Part shown: positions 24,328-33,582 of the stretch, piece after piece | Position numbering within the stretch: the first letter of the stretch is position 1 | How the letters are laid out: every line of letters starts with the position of its first letter | Assembly: GCA_902780405.1 (NCBI GenBank) | Contig: CACZFI010000005.1 | Span: 1 to 64,000, forward strand | Length of the DNA: 64,000 nucleotides | Direction of reading: 5' to 3' | Source: an uncultured Lachnospiraceae bacterium | Lineage (GTDB): Bacteria > Bacillota > Clostridia > Lachnospirales > Lachnospiraceae | Notes under the pieces: model-generated | What the model was told of the DNA's origin: nothing | What the model saw: only the letters and a program-made list of their open reading frames with translations | The model's database searches: none | Program-made: the position numbers and the translations under genes

Positions 24328-24330
24328 GCC

Positions 24331-25263
24331 ATGGAAGTATATGCACTTGACGCAACCAATATAGACAGCTTTGACTTTCTGGTTGAGCCGGCTGCCCTGC
24401 TTGCCGTAAAGAAGGGAGAAGCGTACGGATTCTGTGTAAAGACCGACGATGCCCATGTGGGCGCTTTGGTCGGTCGATTCACCGACGAACACGAGTATGA
24501 GATCATGTCCCTCTTCGTGCTCCCGGAATACAGAAAACAGGGCGTGGGAGAAAAACTGTTGGAGACACTTTCGTCCGTGCTCGGCGACGAAAGTGCGGAT
24601 GTAAGTATATCCTTCGCCTGCCTTTCCGACGACGAACGGGAGTTGATGCAATTCCTGGAGCGAAACGGATTTGAGGAGTACAGAAATCCGGACAGCCATA
24701 TCTTTGCCGTGACCATCGAACAGATCGCAAAGTCGGAACTTCTGTCCGAAAAAAAGAGCGCAAACTATCCTTGCTTCAACGATCTTTCGGAGAAACAGAT
24801 CGAAGCGCTGAACAAATTTACCGGAGAAGGATTCATGCCGAAGCCCGTCGGCGGTTTCGCATCCGATCGCGTGGAAAAGGATGTCAGTGTTGCGATCTTT
24901 AAGGGAAGCAAGCCGGTGGCTTATGCGGTGATCGAGCGTGAGAATGACGATCTGCTCGTCCTGTCTTCACTGTATGTGGACGAAAAGCAAAGATCCACAG
25001 CGCTGATCCGACTCCTCGGTTGCTGTTTTGTAAGACTTGATGACAAGTATACCGAAGATACGGTGCTTCTCCTGCCTGCGGTGAATGCGGATTCCGAGAA
25101 TCTGTTTGATAAATTCTTCGAGGGCGAATCCGGGATCGAAGACGTATTCTACACGTATCGGAAGACATTTTCCGGAGCGGATGCGGTGGACTATACATCC
25201 GGATCCTTCTCCGAGTTTTTGGATGAACAGCTGGACCTGCTTGGTGTGACGGAGGATGAATAA
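24331..25263 (+). CDS. GNAT-family acetyltransferase, double domain (second of three)
   Basis: 310 residues. The first GNAT domain (1-130) has a good acetyl-CoA motif: MSLFVLPEYRKQGVGEKLLETL at about 54-75, with the QxxGxG-type loop, then a terminal strand pair (ERNGFEEYRN). The second half (150-310) repeats the fold weakly (VAIFKGSKPVAYAVIERE, LSSLYVDEKQRSTALIRLLG) without a clean loop. It acts in the cytoplasm. It sits 3 nt after the 2080-aa gene and 2 nt before the 1792-aa kinase-like gene, an arrangement that argues that the three products work together. Either giant could be its acetylation target. That is inference. Confidence 0.8.
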   Translation: MEVYALDATNIDSFDFLVEPAALLAVKKGEAYGFCVKTDDAHVGALVGRFTDEHEYEIMSLFVLPEYRKQGVGEKLLETLSSVLGDESADVSISFACLSDDERELMQFLERNGFEEYRNPDSHIFAVTIEQIAKSELLSEKKSANYPCFNDLSEKQIEALNKFTGEGFMPKPVGGFASDRVEKDVSVAIFKGSKPVAYAVIERENDDLLVLSSLYVDEKQRSTALIRLLGCCFVRLDDKYTEDTVLLLPAVNADSENLFDKFFEGESGIEDVFYTYRKTFSGADAVDYTSGSFSEFLDEQLDLLGVTEDE

Positions 25264-25265
25264 GC

Positions 25266-28200
25266 ATGGACAATTACTTAGAAAAGGCAAATGAACAGTT
25301 AAATAGAGAACTGCGCGTGGGATCGGAGGAGAATGCCGACCTGATGCGCAAGCATATCATAGGGGACAATGCCGCGCTTTACGATGTGGACTTCATGAAG
25401 AAGGACATCAAGGAGATCGAAAGCCTGCTGGGCGATAAAGAGAGCACGATCACTGCACAGCAGCGCGCCGAGCTTGAGGCCGTGCAGGGAAGAAATGTCT
25501 CTTCTCTTTTGATCCTTTCCGAAAAGTCAATAGGAGATTCCAAGAAGATGAAAGCCGTCAAGAGAGGAATCTCCGAAATCGAGCGTTATCTTCAAAGAGA
25601 GAGAAAACAGCCGTTTGAACCGGAAAATGTGGATTACATCCTGGATATGTATGACAAGGCGATTCTGGCATGCAACAAATATCTCGACACCAAGAGTCCG
25701 ACCTTCGGCATCGGAAAAGATCGCTACAGACAGGTGCAGTACAATATGTCCCGTCTGATGATCGAGGCATCGGATTTCCGTGTCGCGCGGGAACTTTTGA
25801 AATCCGGTGTGCTTGCCGGAAAAGTGAATACCGCACGCACGGCCCATGATCTTCTGGTACAGGCCAAGCTTTACAAGCTGATGCCTGCCGGACAGGAACG
25901 TGTGGAGCCCGAGGTAAGGGAACCGGCTACGGACGAGCAGGTTGAAGAACTCGGATTTTACGGAAAGACTCTGTTTACGGCACTTTCCGGTAAGGTGGAG
26001 CCTGCGGATCTGGTCGCGAAACTGCAGGAAAGCTACGACGACAAGGAGTTCGAATTTTCGAAGAAACTCCCTGTTTTCATGCGTCATATTGTTTCGACGC
26101 TGCGCGACTTCAAGGAGAACAAGGTCGGCACCAGGATGTTTGTATTTGAAAACTCCGTGATCAGCCTGACGCAGAACGCAGCCGGACAGGTGACGCTGAG
26201 TGTCGGAAACAAGTCGGTGCCCATCGAAAGAAACTCCGGCGTTCTCGCCGATCAGATCGCGTTAAACATCGTGAAGAACGAAAAAGTCTACGGAAAGAAG
26301 GCTGTTGAGGATATCATGCAGCCGATCGTGAAAACCGACTATGCGCAGTTTGTCGGCAGTATGACTTCCAATATGCAGATGATCACCAGCTATCTTTCGG
26401 TGAAGACCGGATATCCGGCTTCGAAATTCGGTAACGTGCAGGCCCCGGAACTCTTCCGGTGGCTCAACTACGCCTTTGACGGCAGTGCAAAGCTGATGTC
26501 AGAGGTGAAGTGGGCGATGATGAACGATCACGATTCGGAGGACGTGATCAACGGCGTGGAAACCAAAGAACTCCTGAAGGAGACGATGAAAGAAGAGAAT
26601 CGGGAGGATGTACAGCAGAAGGTTACCATCGTAAAGAAAGAAGAAAAGAGAGACAAAACCGATTGGAACGAGAATGAGCAAAAGGTCATGAATTTGCTCT
26701 CGGAACTCATCTTCTCCTACGAAACCTGGAAGGCCGATGAGACAAAGGCGCAGCCAGGAGAGCGTATCAAACAGGTATTAAACAGAAATGCCGATGCGGT
26801 CTGCCTGCTGATTGCCGATATGTACAGCCGCGGCGAAGACCGCATGAAGATGATCAACGGGATCGTGAATCGACTTCCTCTGTTTATGCTTGAGGAGGAA
26901 GAGCAGATCGCACAGTTTAGGGCCATGATAGAGGATTCCCTAAAGGATGTTACGGATGCGATCGACAGAAAGATCGGTGAGAAGATCGATGATGTTCTTC
27001 CGGATATTCTCGAGAAACGTGCGGAAATCAAGGCACGCAAGGAAGAGCGTGCCAAGAAAAAAAAGGAAGCAGGCGGCCTTTTCGGGGGCGGTCTCTTCGG
27101 TATGCTCGGCAATTTGATGAGCAAGGGTGCGGACTTAGCTGCGGAAGCGGCGGACAATGCAACGGATGCAATGCTTGCACAGGTAGATACCAAGGAAAAA
27201 ATCCTTGCGCAGGCGGTAAAGCATCTTTCGAATCCGGAGGCTCTAAAAGAAGGCGGTGGAGTGTTTAAGCTTCCGTCCATCTTTGATATCGTCAAGGAGA
27301 TTTCACAGGATGAACTTGCCGAGGCGGAGAGCAGGATCGATGACGCCGTTGAAGATATGACGGACGAGATTCAGGAAACCGTATCGAAGTATTCCGGCGA
27401 GTTGTTTAAAGCCGATAAAATCGAGAAAAAAGAAGAGGAAATACCCGATCCGAACGCACCGAATCTGAAGGATTGGGAGAGGAGAAATGCGCAGAGAAAA
27501 CTGATCAAAATCGGTAATGAAAAGCTCGAAAACAAGATCAAGGAATGTATGTCCAGCGGTGAGTCCGGCCAGGGTATGTTCACCAAGTATGTATTCAACA
27601 CGTACTTCGGTATGGTGGATACGATCGACAAGCGATCTATGATCGCGGCCATGATCAAGAATTCAAAGCCTGTGACGGAAAAGTTTGAGGATGAAGACGA
27701 AGTCGGAATCACGGATCAGGTTAAGAAAGACAGAATTGCCCATAACGAGAGCATCCGCGCAAGAGCGATGGGTAATTATCTGGGTGGTATGTTGAAGGGC
27801 GCAGGACCGTTGTTCCAGAAGATGATGCAGGGTCTGCCGATCGAGGGTCTTCCCGAGGAGTTAAAGAGCGCCGTAGAGGATATGAAATCCAAGCTTGCGC
27901 CCATCCCGGAAGAGGTCGTGGAGGCGCAACTCTATGCCATTGTGCAGCGTTCGCATAAGCAGATCAAAAACATCAAGGTGATCAAACCGCTCGGTGCGGC
28001 ATCCGTGGGTCAGACCTTCCTCTGTAAGCTTACAAGGGCGGACGGAAAGGAAGATGAAGTCGCAGTCAAACTCTTAAAGCCCGATGTAAAAAACCGTATG
28101 ATGCGCGAAAAGGATGTCATGCTTTTCTGTGCACGCATGACGGATAAGGACTCACGCACCAACGAGAATAAGAGAAGAAAAGAAGAAAACGTCAAAAGAA

Positions 28201-30644
28201 GACAGCAGGGAAAGGCCGAACTCGAAATGCTTCCCGAGATCAAGGAAGAAGATAAGGGCGGCATGCAGATGACCTATGAGGGACAGCTTGAGCGAATCGA
28301 GGAAGAGCTTGACCTTACGATCGAAGCCCGCAATGTGGAGCTCGGTAAGATTTACGATGAGTACACGGATGAAGCATCGAGCAAAGCGGTATCCATGAAA
28401 CTGAATCCGCTGGTTGCACCGACCACCAATTCCATGGTACTCGAAAAGGCTGCCGGCGAAACGATCGACTCACTGCTCACGCGTGTGAAGGACGAAGTCG
28501 ACGAACTGATGGATCTCTACTACAAGAAGAACGATAAAGGAGAGGTCATCAGGGAGAAAAACGAAGACGGTGTCTATGAACCGGTCCTGCTTGACAGCAA
28601 GATGGAGGCGATGACGCAGGCGAAGCTTGCCTTCGCTTCAGACGAGTATTTTGAAAAGGATCGGGAGTTTGACACAAAGTACCTGATCGATCAGCTGACC
28701 GAAAAGCTGCTGGAACTGCGCAAGAAGAAAAAGTATCTCGATGCATTTACAAAAAAGTGGGTGGAGGAAGGTATCTTTAAAGAAGGCTTTTATCACGGCG
28801 ATCCGCATGCGGGCAATATTATGATCAGTGATGACAAGCTGACGGCGATCGATTTCGGTAACTGTACAAAACTGTCTGAGGAACAGCAGGAACACGTGAC
28901 GCGCATGATCTTTGCGGCGAGCGTGGGAGATATGAAGACATTCCGAAGCGGATTCCACGCACTCTTAAACCCGCGCTTCGAGTCTCTGTATCAGGAAAAG
29001 AGGACTGAACTCGGACGTATCATTTCGGAGACGTTTGCACTCGGCAATGCGCACTCGGCGGGCATGCGTATTATGGTTGCCATTCTGCGTGCGCAGGAGC
29101 TGGGCTTAGAGGTCCCGGCTTCGGTCTATAATTTTGCACAGGGACAGATGCGTCTGCAGAATGCGCTTACGGAGTTTAACTCAACCATTGAACGTGTAAG
29201 CAAGACACTGAATCATATTTCGAAATTCAGAAGCGCAAATGACAGCGGATTTGATTTTACGGATGACTGCAGGGAGAGTATGCTGTTCCAGACATACGAC
29301 GTAGCCCTGTTCAGGAATCTGACAGCTTACAGTGAAGACATGCTTGGCTTTACCGCGAACGAAAAAGCGATAAAGAGCTATGCATATCACTATCCGCAAC
29401 AGCTGAAAAACGGTGTCGCCAACTCATTGAGGTCGCAAAAGAGTTCGATCAATTCGCTGACCGAGTTTTTGCGCGGAACAGCGAAATTGATTCCGACCAT
29501 GTCCAAAAAAGCGCAGCAGTTCGGAGAAGTGAGCAACATCACATCCAAATTCAGACGTGTTCAGGAAGAACTGTTTGAATACAGTCCCGAGGAAAAAGAT
29601 GCGGTCCGACCGATGTGGACGGAAAAGGTGAACAAGATCTTTGAAAAGACAAGCGAGTATATGACGGATGAACGAAGGAACGCTATATGTGAGCTGATGG
29701 AGAATTCCGTGGGTGACCGGACACAGTTAAATCGTCTGAATGACATTACGGGCCCCATTCAGGCGGAAATGGCTGAGCTTATTAATCAGCCGGAAAACGG
29801 AATGACGGAGGATGAATGGTCGGGCCTTTTGATGTGGAGAGACGGCCAGGAACCTGCATTCGAAGAATTGGAAAAAGTCTTCGGAAAGAATGAAGTCGAA
29901 AAGATCAAGACGGATATCGAGAACGGCAATCTAAACGATGCGCAGATCGGAGAGCTCATCGAAAAGATGCAGCGCGAAAAGGAAATGATCGAAGAAGTAA
30001 TGCCGAAATTTGACCGCCTTCTCGAAAAACGTAATGAGATCGAACGCAGGCACAAGAACTCATTTGATCCCACAGACGAGGAAAATGCGGAATACTTTGA
30101 ACTGCTGAACAATCTGCTGGCTTCTTACATCCCGATACAGAAGAAACGTGCAAAAATCTATATCAGGTATGAAGCAGCGTGCGACGAACTGATCAAACGC
30201 GAGAACAGGGCCGGCATGCAACGCGACATGAATCGTTTCTTTGCAGCACATGACTACAAGAAGGATGAATTCATGCAGGCATTTACCGCCTTCACGGAGG
30301 CACAGGATTCCGGACTTGAAAATACCGATCCGGACCAGTATAATCAGATTGAACAAAATCTGAAAGATCTTTATTACGATGTGATGCAGAGGGAGACCAC
30401 CAGAAAATACAGCAGGACCTACGACGCCAGCAATTACGCACAGATCAACTTTGCGGATATCATGAGCGAAGTGATCGGAGAGCAAAAGGGATCCTCCTTC
30501 AGCCGTCTCGGATTGTACAAGAGTGTGAAGTACAAGATCCAGGTCGACAATATGACCAAGGAGAATAACAAACTCAGCGAGACGGAGAAGGAAGACAAGG
30601 AAGCTGAGGCGAAGAAGAAGGCGGAAGCCGGACCTCAGCATTAG
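25266..30644 (+). CDS. Giant ABC1/UbiB-type atypical kinase protein, 1792 aa
   Basis: 1792 residues, over three times the usual size of ABC1/UbiB proteins. The kinase-like core lies at about 840-1250. A KxGQ-like helix pair reads GPLFQKMMQGLP...LPEEL. The nucleotide loop is PLGAASVGQ (908-916, equal to the family A-rich loop). The ATP lysine is Lys935 in VAVKLL, followed by the family ELDLTIEARN helix (about 1015), the catalytic HGDPHAGN (1177-1184), and the metal-binding DFG (1196-1198). The core motifs all appear functional. Residues 1-830 and 1260-1792 are charged helices of unknown fold. A glycine-rich amphipathic stretch (GGLFGGGLFGMLG) is near 600. No transmembrane helices were seen, unlike typical UbiB. 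GGAGGATGAA precedes ATG 25266. Confidence 0.88.
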   Translation: MDNYLEKANEQLNRELRVGSEENADLMRKHIIGDNAALYDVDFMKKDIKEIESLLGDKESTITAQQRAELEAVQGRNVSSLLILSEKSIGDSKKMKAVKRGISEIERYLQRERKQPFEPENVDYILDMYDKAILACNKYLDTKSPTFGIGKDRYRQVQYNMSRLMIEASDFRVARELLKSGVLAGKVNTARTAHDLLVQAKLYKLMPAGQERVEPEVREPATDEQVEELGFYGKTLFTALSGKVEPADLVAKLQESYDDKEFEFSKKLPVFMRHIVSTLRDFKENKVGTRMFVFENSVISLTQNAAGQVTLSVGNKSVPIERNSGVLADQIALNIVKNEKVYGKKAVEDIMQPIVKTDYAQFVGSMTSNMQMITSYLSVKTGYPASKFGNVQAPELFRWLNYAFDGSAKLMSEVKWAMMNDHDSEDVINGVETKELLKETMKEENREDVQQKVTIVKKEEKRDKTDWNENEQKVMNLLSELIFSYETWKADETKAQPGERIKQVLNRNADAVCLLIADMYSRGEDRMKMINGIVNRLPLFMLEEEEQIAQFRAMIEDSLKDVTDAIDRKIGEKIDDVLPDILEKRAEIKARKEERAKKKKEAGGLFGGGLFGMLGNLMSKGADLAAEAADNATDAMLAQVDTKEKILAQAVKHLSNPEALKEGGGVFKLPSIFDIVKEISQDELAEAESRIDDAVEDMTDEIQETVSKYSGELFKADKIEKKEEEIPDPNAPNLKDWERRNAQRKLIKIGNEKLENKIKECMSSGESGQGMFTKYVFNTYFGMVDTIDKRSMIAAMIKNSKPVTEKFEDEDEVGITDQVKKDRIAHNESIRARAMGNYLGGMLKGAGPLFQKMMQGLPIEGLPEELKSAVEDMKSKLAPIPEEVVEAQLYAIVQRSHKQIKNIKVIKPLGAASVGQTFLCKLTRADGKEDEVAVKLLKPDVKNRMMREKDVMLFCARMTDKDSRTNENKRRKEENVKRRQQGKAELEMLPEIKEEDKGGMQMTYEGQLERIEEELDLTIEARNVELGKIYDEYTDEASSKAVSMKLNPLVAPTTNSMVLEKAAGETIDSLLTRVKDEVDELMDLYYKKNDKGEVIREKNEDGVYEPVLLDSKMEAMTQAKLAFASDEYFEKDREFDTKYLIDQLTEKLLELRKKKKYLDAFTKKWVEEGIFKEGFYHGDPHAGNIMISDDKLTAIDFGNCTKLSEEQQEHVTRMIFAASVGDMKTFRSGFHALLNPRFESLYQEKRTELGRIISETFALGNAHSAGMRIMVAILRAQELGLEVPASVYNFAQGQMRLQNALTEFNSTIERVSKTLNHISKFRSANDSGFDFTDDCRESMLFQTYDVALFRNLTAYSEDMLGFTANEKAIKSYAYHYPQQLKNGVANSLRSQKSSINSLTEFLRGTAKLIPTMSKKAQQFGEVSNITSKFRRVQEELFEYSPEEKDAVRPMWTEKVNKIFEKTSEYMTDERRNAICELMENSVGDRTQLNRLNDITGPIQAEMAELINQPENGMTEDEWSGLLMWRDGQEPAFEELEKVFGKNEVEKIKTDIENGNLNDAQIGELIEKMQREKEMIEEVMPKFDRLLEKRNEIERRHKNSFDPTDEENAEYFELLNNLLASYIPIQKKRAKIYIRYEAACDELIKRENRAGMQRDMNRFFAAHDYKKDEFMQAFTAFTEAQDSGLENTDPDQYNQIEQNLKDLYYDVMQRETTRKYSRTYDASNYAQINFADIMSEVIGEQKGSSFSRLGLYKSVKYKIQVDNMTKENNKLSETEKEDKEAEAKKKAEAGPQH

Positions 30645-30704
30645 AATGCGATTGCAGATGCAGACGAGGATGAAGCCGCATGCACATCGATCATTAGGAG
30701 AACT

Positions 30705-31220
30705 ATGAAAACGATTAAACTGACCCGAAATAACAATTCACTGTTTAAGGAGTTGGATCCTTTTGAAGTGGGTGCTTCGATCGAGAAGGGAATGCCCGTC
30801 GCATGGGGCATCTGCAAGTCTGATGATGAGCAGTCGACACCGGTGGGGCTTGTGCTCGCGGAGGCAATGGAGGACGAATTGATCATCCGATGGCTCTTTG
30901 TGGCTCCCAAATTTCGGGAGGGAAGTTGTGGCGAGACCCTGCTTTCCAAATGTTTTCACTTCGCGAAGAAGCGCAAGATCGAGAAACTGTCTGTGTATCT
31001 GGACACGGATTTTGCGAAGAGCAGAGCGTGCCTAGGTGCCGGTGATTTCTTCCGCGCACACCTTTTTCAGAATGTAACGATGGATCACATGGTAGCCTCG
31101 GTTGAGGACTATATCAGGCAGGATACGGATCCTGTGTATTCCATTGAGGAAGAGGCGATGTGCCTGTATGCGCTTTTCGGTGACGAACAGCCGGAGGATT
31201 ACAATCCGGATCTGAAATAA
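30705..31220 (+). CDS. GNAT-like protein (third of three)
   Basis: 171 residues, a single GNAT-like domain. The start MKTIKLTRNNNSLFKELDPFEVGASIEKG parallels those of the proteins at 16009 and 24331. The motif-A region (IRWLFVAPKFREGSCGETLLSKCF, about 65-88) keeps the RxxxxGxxLL helix, but with Glu-Gly-Ser-Cys in the loop, so the acetyl-CoA site may be altered. The last 40 residues are acidic. TAGGAGA lies 7 nt before ATG 30705, 60 nt after the giant kinase gene. A strong terminator follows, closing the operon that begins near 15934. Confidence 0.75.
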   Translation: MKTIKLTRNNNSLFKELDPFEVGASIEKGMPVAWGICKSDDEQSTPVGLVLAEAMEDELIIRWLFVAPKFREGSCGETLLSKCFHFAKKRKIEKLSVYLDTDFAKSRACLGAGDFFRAHLFQNVTMDHMVASVEDYIRQDTDPVYSIEEEAMCLYALFGDEQPEDYNPDLK

Positions 31221-31232
31221 TCAAAACATCGG

Positions 31233-31267
31233 CACCCGCAGTTTGAAAGACTGCGGGTGTTTTTTTT
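31233..31267 (+). terminator. Strong rho-independent terminator closing the giant-protein operon
   Basis: CACCCGCAGT, loop TTGAAAG, ACTGCGGGTG, then eight T residues. The stem is 10 bp and perfect. Confidence 0.95.
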
Positions 31268-31274
31268 CTTTCTG

Positions 31275-31283
31275 TGTTATAAT
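31275..31283 (+). promoter_or_regulatory. Extended -10 promoter of the GGDEF gene
   Basis: TGT followed by TATAAT (31278-31283) lies 31 nt before ATG 31315. No matching -35 hexamer was seen. Confidence 0.6.
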
Positions 31284-31314
31284 AAAAAACAAGGAATCCG
31301 AAAGGGGATGAGTG

Positions 31315-32478
31315 ATGAGTCCGGATATGCTTTATACCGTACTATATATGGAGATCAACCTGGTGGCGATCGTGCTCGTGGGGATCATCGGTTTCAAAAC
31401 GAACGGCCTTTCCAAGATGGTGGCACAAAGAAATTTTGCGATGTCCATCGGCGCGGAAGTCTTCTTCTTTTTGTCCGATACCGTTTATGTGATGAGCGTG
31501 CACGGCCTTTTTCCGTGCGGCACGGCCATGATCATGATCACCAAGTCAATCTACTTTTTCTCGACGACATTGATGTGTTATTTCTGGTTTGTCTACTTCG
31601 AGCACATTCAGGAATCCCGCTTTGTGGAAAGTATGAAGAAGGTGCATTTGGCGGCAATCCCGCTTTTGATCATGGCGGGACTTCTCGTGGTGAATGCATT
31701 TACCGGCATTTTGTTCTATGTCGACGGACAGGGAATCTATCGCCGCGGGCCGTTGTTTATCGTTCAGTATGTACTGGCGTACGCCTACGTCTTTTTTACC
31801 TGCTCCCGCGCATTTCTCGGGGTCTTCAACAAGAACAAGTACAACAAACGCAGACAGCTGATCATCCTGTCGTGCTTTCCGATCGCTCCGGCCGGAGCCG
31901 GCATCCTGCAGTTTATCTATCCGCAGCTGCCGCTTGCCTGCGCAACGCTTTCGGTGGTTACGCTGCTTCTGTATCTCGATTGGACCGAGCAGGTGATCTC
32001 TATGGATCCCCTTACGATGCTCAACAACAGAAAACAGCTTGCGTACAGGTATGATGTCTGGACGCACGTACATGAGGACGATCAGGATCTTTACCTTCTG
32101 ATGGCGGATGCCGATCGATTCAAGTCCATCAACGACACCTACGGACATCTGGAGGGAGATGCGGCGTTAATCAGGATTGCCGATGCGCTTCGCCACGGAT
32201 GCCGCGTGCACGGAAGAAAGTGCAGCATCTCGCGGTACGGCGGAGATGAATTCGTGGTATTGGCCTGGGTCAAGCGTGAAAACAGCGAGGAAGAGATCGG
32301 CCGTTTGATCAGTGAGGTACAGACACATCTGGAAAAACTGAACCGCGAAGCCGAAAGCCCCTATGAATTAAAGGTGTGTATCGGGGCAGCGAAGGTGACA
32401 GCTTCCGCGCCGCTGAAAGAAGTGATTGAAGAGGCTGACGCCCGTTTATATGAGCAAAAAGAATTGGTACACAGATAG
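31315..32478 (+). CDS. 7TM diguanylate cyclase (GGDEF protein)
   Basis: 387 residues. About seven membrane helices fill residues 5-225. From residue 230 (MDPLTMLNNRKQL) a full GGDEF domain follows, with the active-site loop RYGGDEF (GGDEF at 309-313) and the FKSINDTYGHLEGD substrate helix. It should make c-di-GMP from two GTP. There is no RxxD at the usual inhibitory-site spacing before GGDEF, so product inhibition may be absent. The layout matches the dead-GGDEF protein at 16867 almost residue for residue, suggesting duplication. ATG 31315 is 7 nt after AAAGGGG; a GTG one codon earlier is possible. Confidence 0.92.
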   Translation: MSPDMLYTVLYMEINLVAIVLVGIIGFKTNGLSKMVAQRNFAMSIGAEVFFFLSDTVYVMSVHGLFPCGTAMIMITKSIYFFSTTLMCYFWFVYFEHIQESRFVESMKKVHLAAIPLLIMAGLLVVNAFTGILFYVDGQGIYRRGPLFIVQYVLAYAYVFFTCSRAFLGVFNKNKYNKRRQLIILSCFPIAPAGAGILQFIYPQLPLACATLSVVTLLLYLDWTEQVISMDPLTMLNNRKQLAYRYDVWTHVHEDDQDLYLLMADADRFKSINDTYGHLEGDAALIRIADALRHGCRVHGRKCSISRYGGDEFVVLAWVKRENSEEEIGRLISEVQTHLEKLNREAESPYELKVCIGAAKVTASAPLKEVIEEADARLYEQKELVHR

Positions 32479-32506
32479 AATATCAGAATAAAGAAGGAAG
32501 AAACAA

Positions 32507-33472
32507 ATGACAGCAAAAGAATTGGCACAGGAAATCATTGAAGGCAGAAGACTTGGCAGACAGGATGATCTCACATTTTTGAAAGACTGTCCGCTGGATG
32601 AATTAAAAGAGGGAGCGGACATGATCCGCAAAGCGCTGGTCGGAGACAGGGTGGATCTTTGCACGATCATCTCCGGAAAGAGCGGCAACTGCGGCGAGAA
32701 CTGCAAGTTCTGCGCACAGTCCGCACACAATCACACGTCCTGCGAAGTCTACAGTCTGATGGACTATGACAGGATCCTGCAGGAGGCGAAATCCAACGAG
32801 GCGGAGGGTGTGAACAGATTTGCGATCGTGATCTCCGGACACAGTCCCTCCAAGGAGGATTTTGAAAAACTGATCGAGATCTATCGGGGCCTCAGGAAGG
32901 AACTTACGATATCGCTGTGTGCTTCCCTCGGCTTTCTTACGCAGGAGCAGTTTGACAGGCTCTACGAAGCCGGCGTGAGAAGCTACCACAACAATATCGA
33001 GACATCGCGGAGATTCTTTCCGCAGATCTGTACGACGCACACCTTTGAGGATAAGATCGCGAATATCAAGCGTGCGAAGGCAGCGGGACTTTCCGTATGC
33101 TCGGGCGGTATCATCGGTATGGGTGAGACCATGGATGACAGGATCGATATGGCGGTGGAACTTTCGGGACTCGGTATCGCTTCGATCCCGATCAATGCAC
33201 TGATCCCGATTCCACATACACCGCTTGAAAATCTTCCGACGCTTTCCGAGGATGAGATCCTCCGTACCGTAGCTGTCTTTCGTTATATCAATCCCGAAAG
33301 CAACATCCGGCTCGGCGCAGGAAGAAAGCTGATCGCCGGAAACGGCGTGCCGGCATTCACGGGTGGCGCAAGCGCTACCATCACCGGCAACATGCTTACC
33401 ACATCAGGGTCTACGATCGCAAGTGACCGCGAGATGCTTCTGTCACTTCACAGAGAAGTGATCGAAAAATAA
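32507..33472 (+). CDS. bioB: Biotin synthase
   Basis: 321 residues, the normal length. It inserts sulfur into dethiobiotin, the last step of biotin synthesis. The radical-SAM cluster motif is Cys62, Cys66 and Cys69 in GNCGENCKFCAQ. The YHNNIETS segment (about 164-171) with the conserved Asn, the GGIIGMGET segment (about 201-209), and the terminal arginine-bearing LGAGRKLIAG (about 266-275) are typical. No other biotin-pathway gene is adjacent, so it may work on imported precursor. It sits 28 nt after the GGDEF gene behind AAGAAGGAAG. Confidence 0.96.
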   Translation: MTAKELAQEIIEGRRLGRQDDLTFLKDCPLDELKEGADMIRKALVGDRVDLCTIISGKSGNCGENCKFCAQSAHNHTSCEVYSLMDYDRILQEAKSNEAEGVNRFAIVISGHSPSKEDFEKLIEIYRGLRKELTISLCASLGFLTQEQFDRLYEAGVRSYHNNIETSRRFFPQICTTHTFEDKIANIKRAKAAGLSVCSGGIIGMGETMDDRIDMAVELSGLGIASIPINALIPIPHTPLENLPTLSEDEILRTVAVFRYINPESNIRLGAGRKLIAGNGVPAFTGGASATITGNMLTTSGSTIASDREMLLSLHREVIEK

Positions 33473-33473
33473 A

Positions 33474-33497
33474 CGTAACCGAAACGGCGTGAGTTTT
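33474..33497 (+). terminator. Possible weak terminator after bioB
   Basis: ACG, TAA bulge, CCG, AAA loop, CGGCGT, then GAG and seven T residues. The stem is imperfect, so this is only a candidate. Confidence 0.4.
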
Positions 33498-33516
33498 TTT
33501 ACAAAGGGAGGTGCGA

Positions 33517-33582
33517 TTATGACGAAGTCATAATTTTGCATTGCACCGACCGAATGGGCAGGATTGCTTTAGCAATCGTGCC
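33517..33582 (+). promoter_or_regulatory. Structured leader before the zinc-ribbon membrane protein
   Basis: An AGGGAGG ribosome site (33505-33511) leads into a 4-codon open frame ATG-ACG-AAG-TCA-TAA (33519-33533) that is itself a perfect hairpin: ATTATGAC, GAA, GTCATAAT (33517-33535), followed by TTTT. A second hairpin has arms GGCA-GATTGC and GCAATC-TGCC around TTTA, with one G/G mismatch (33557-33582). This looks like a leader or attenuator 30-90 nt before the next gene. Confidence 0.5.

Noticed and set aside
23644..24699. 351-codon minus-strand frame, hydrophobic
   Set aside because: Mirror of the Lys/Glu-rich end of the giant gene (Lys and Glu codons read as Phe and Leu), which explains the false membrane look.
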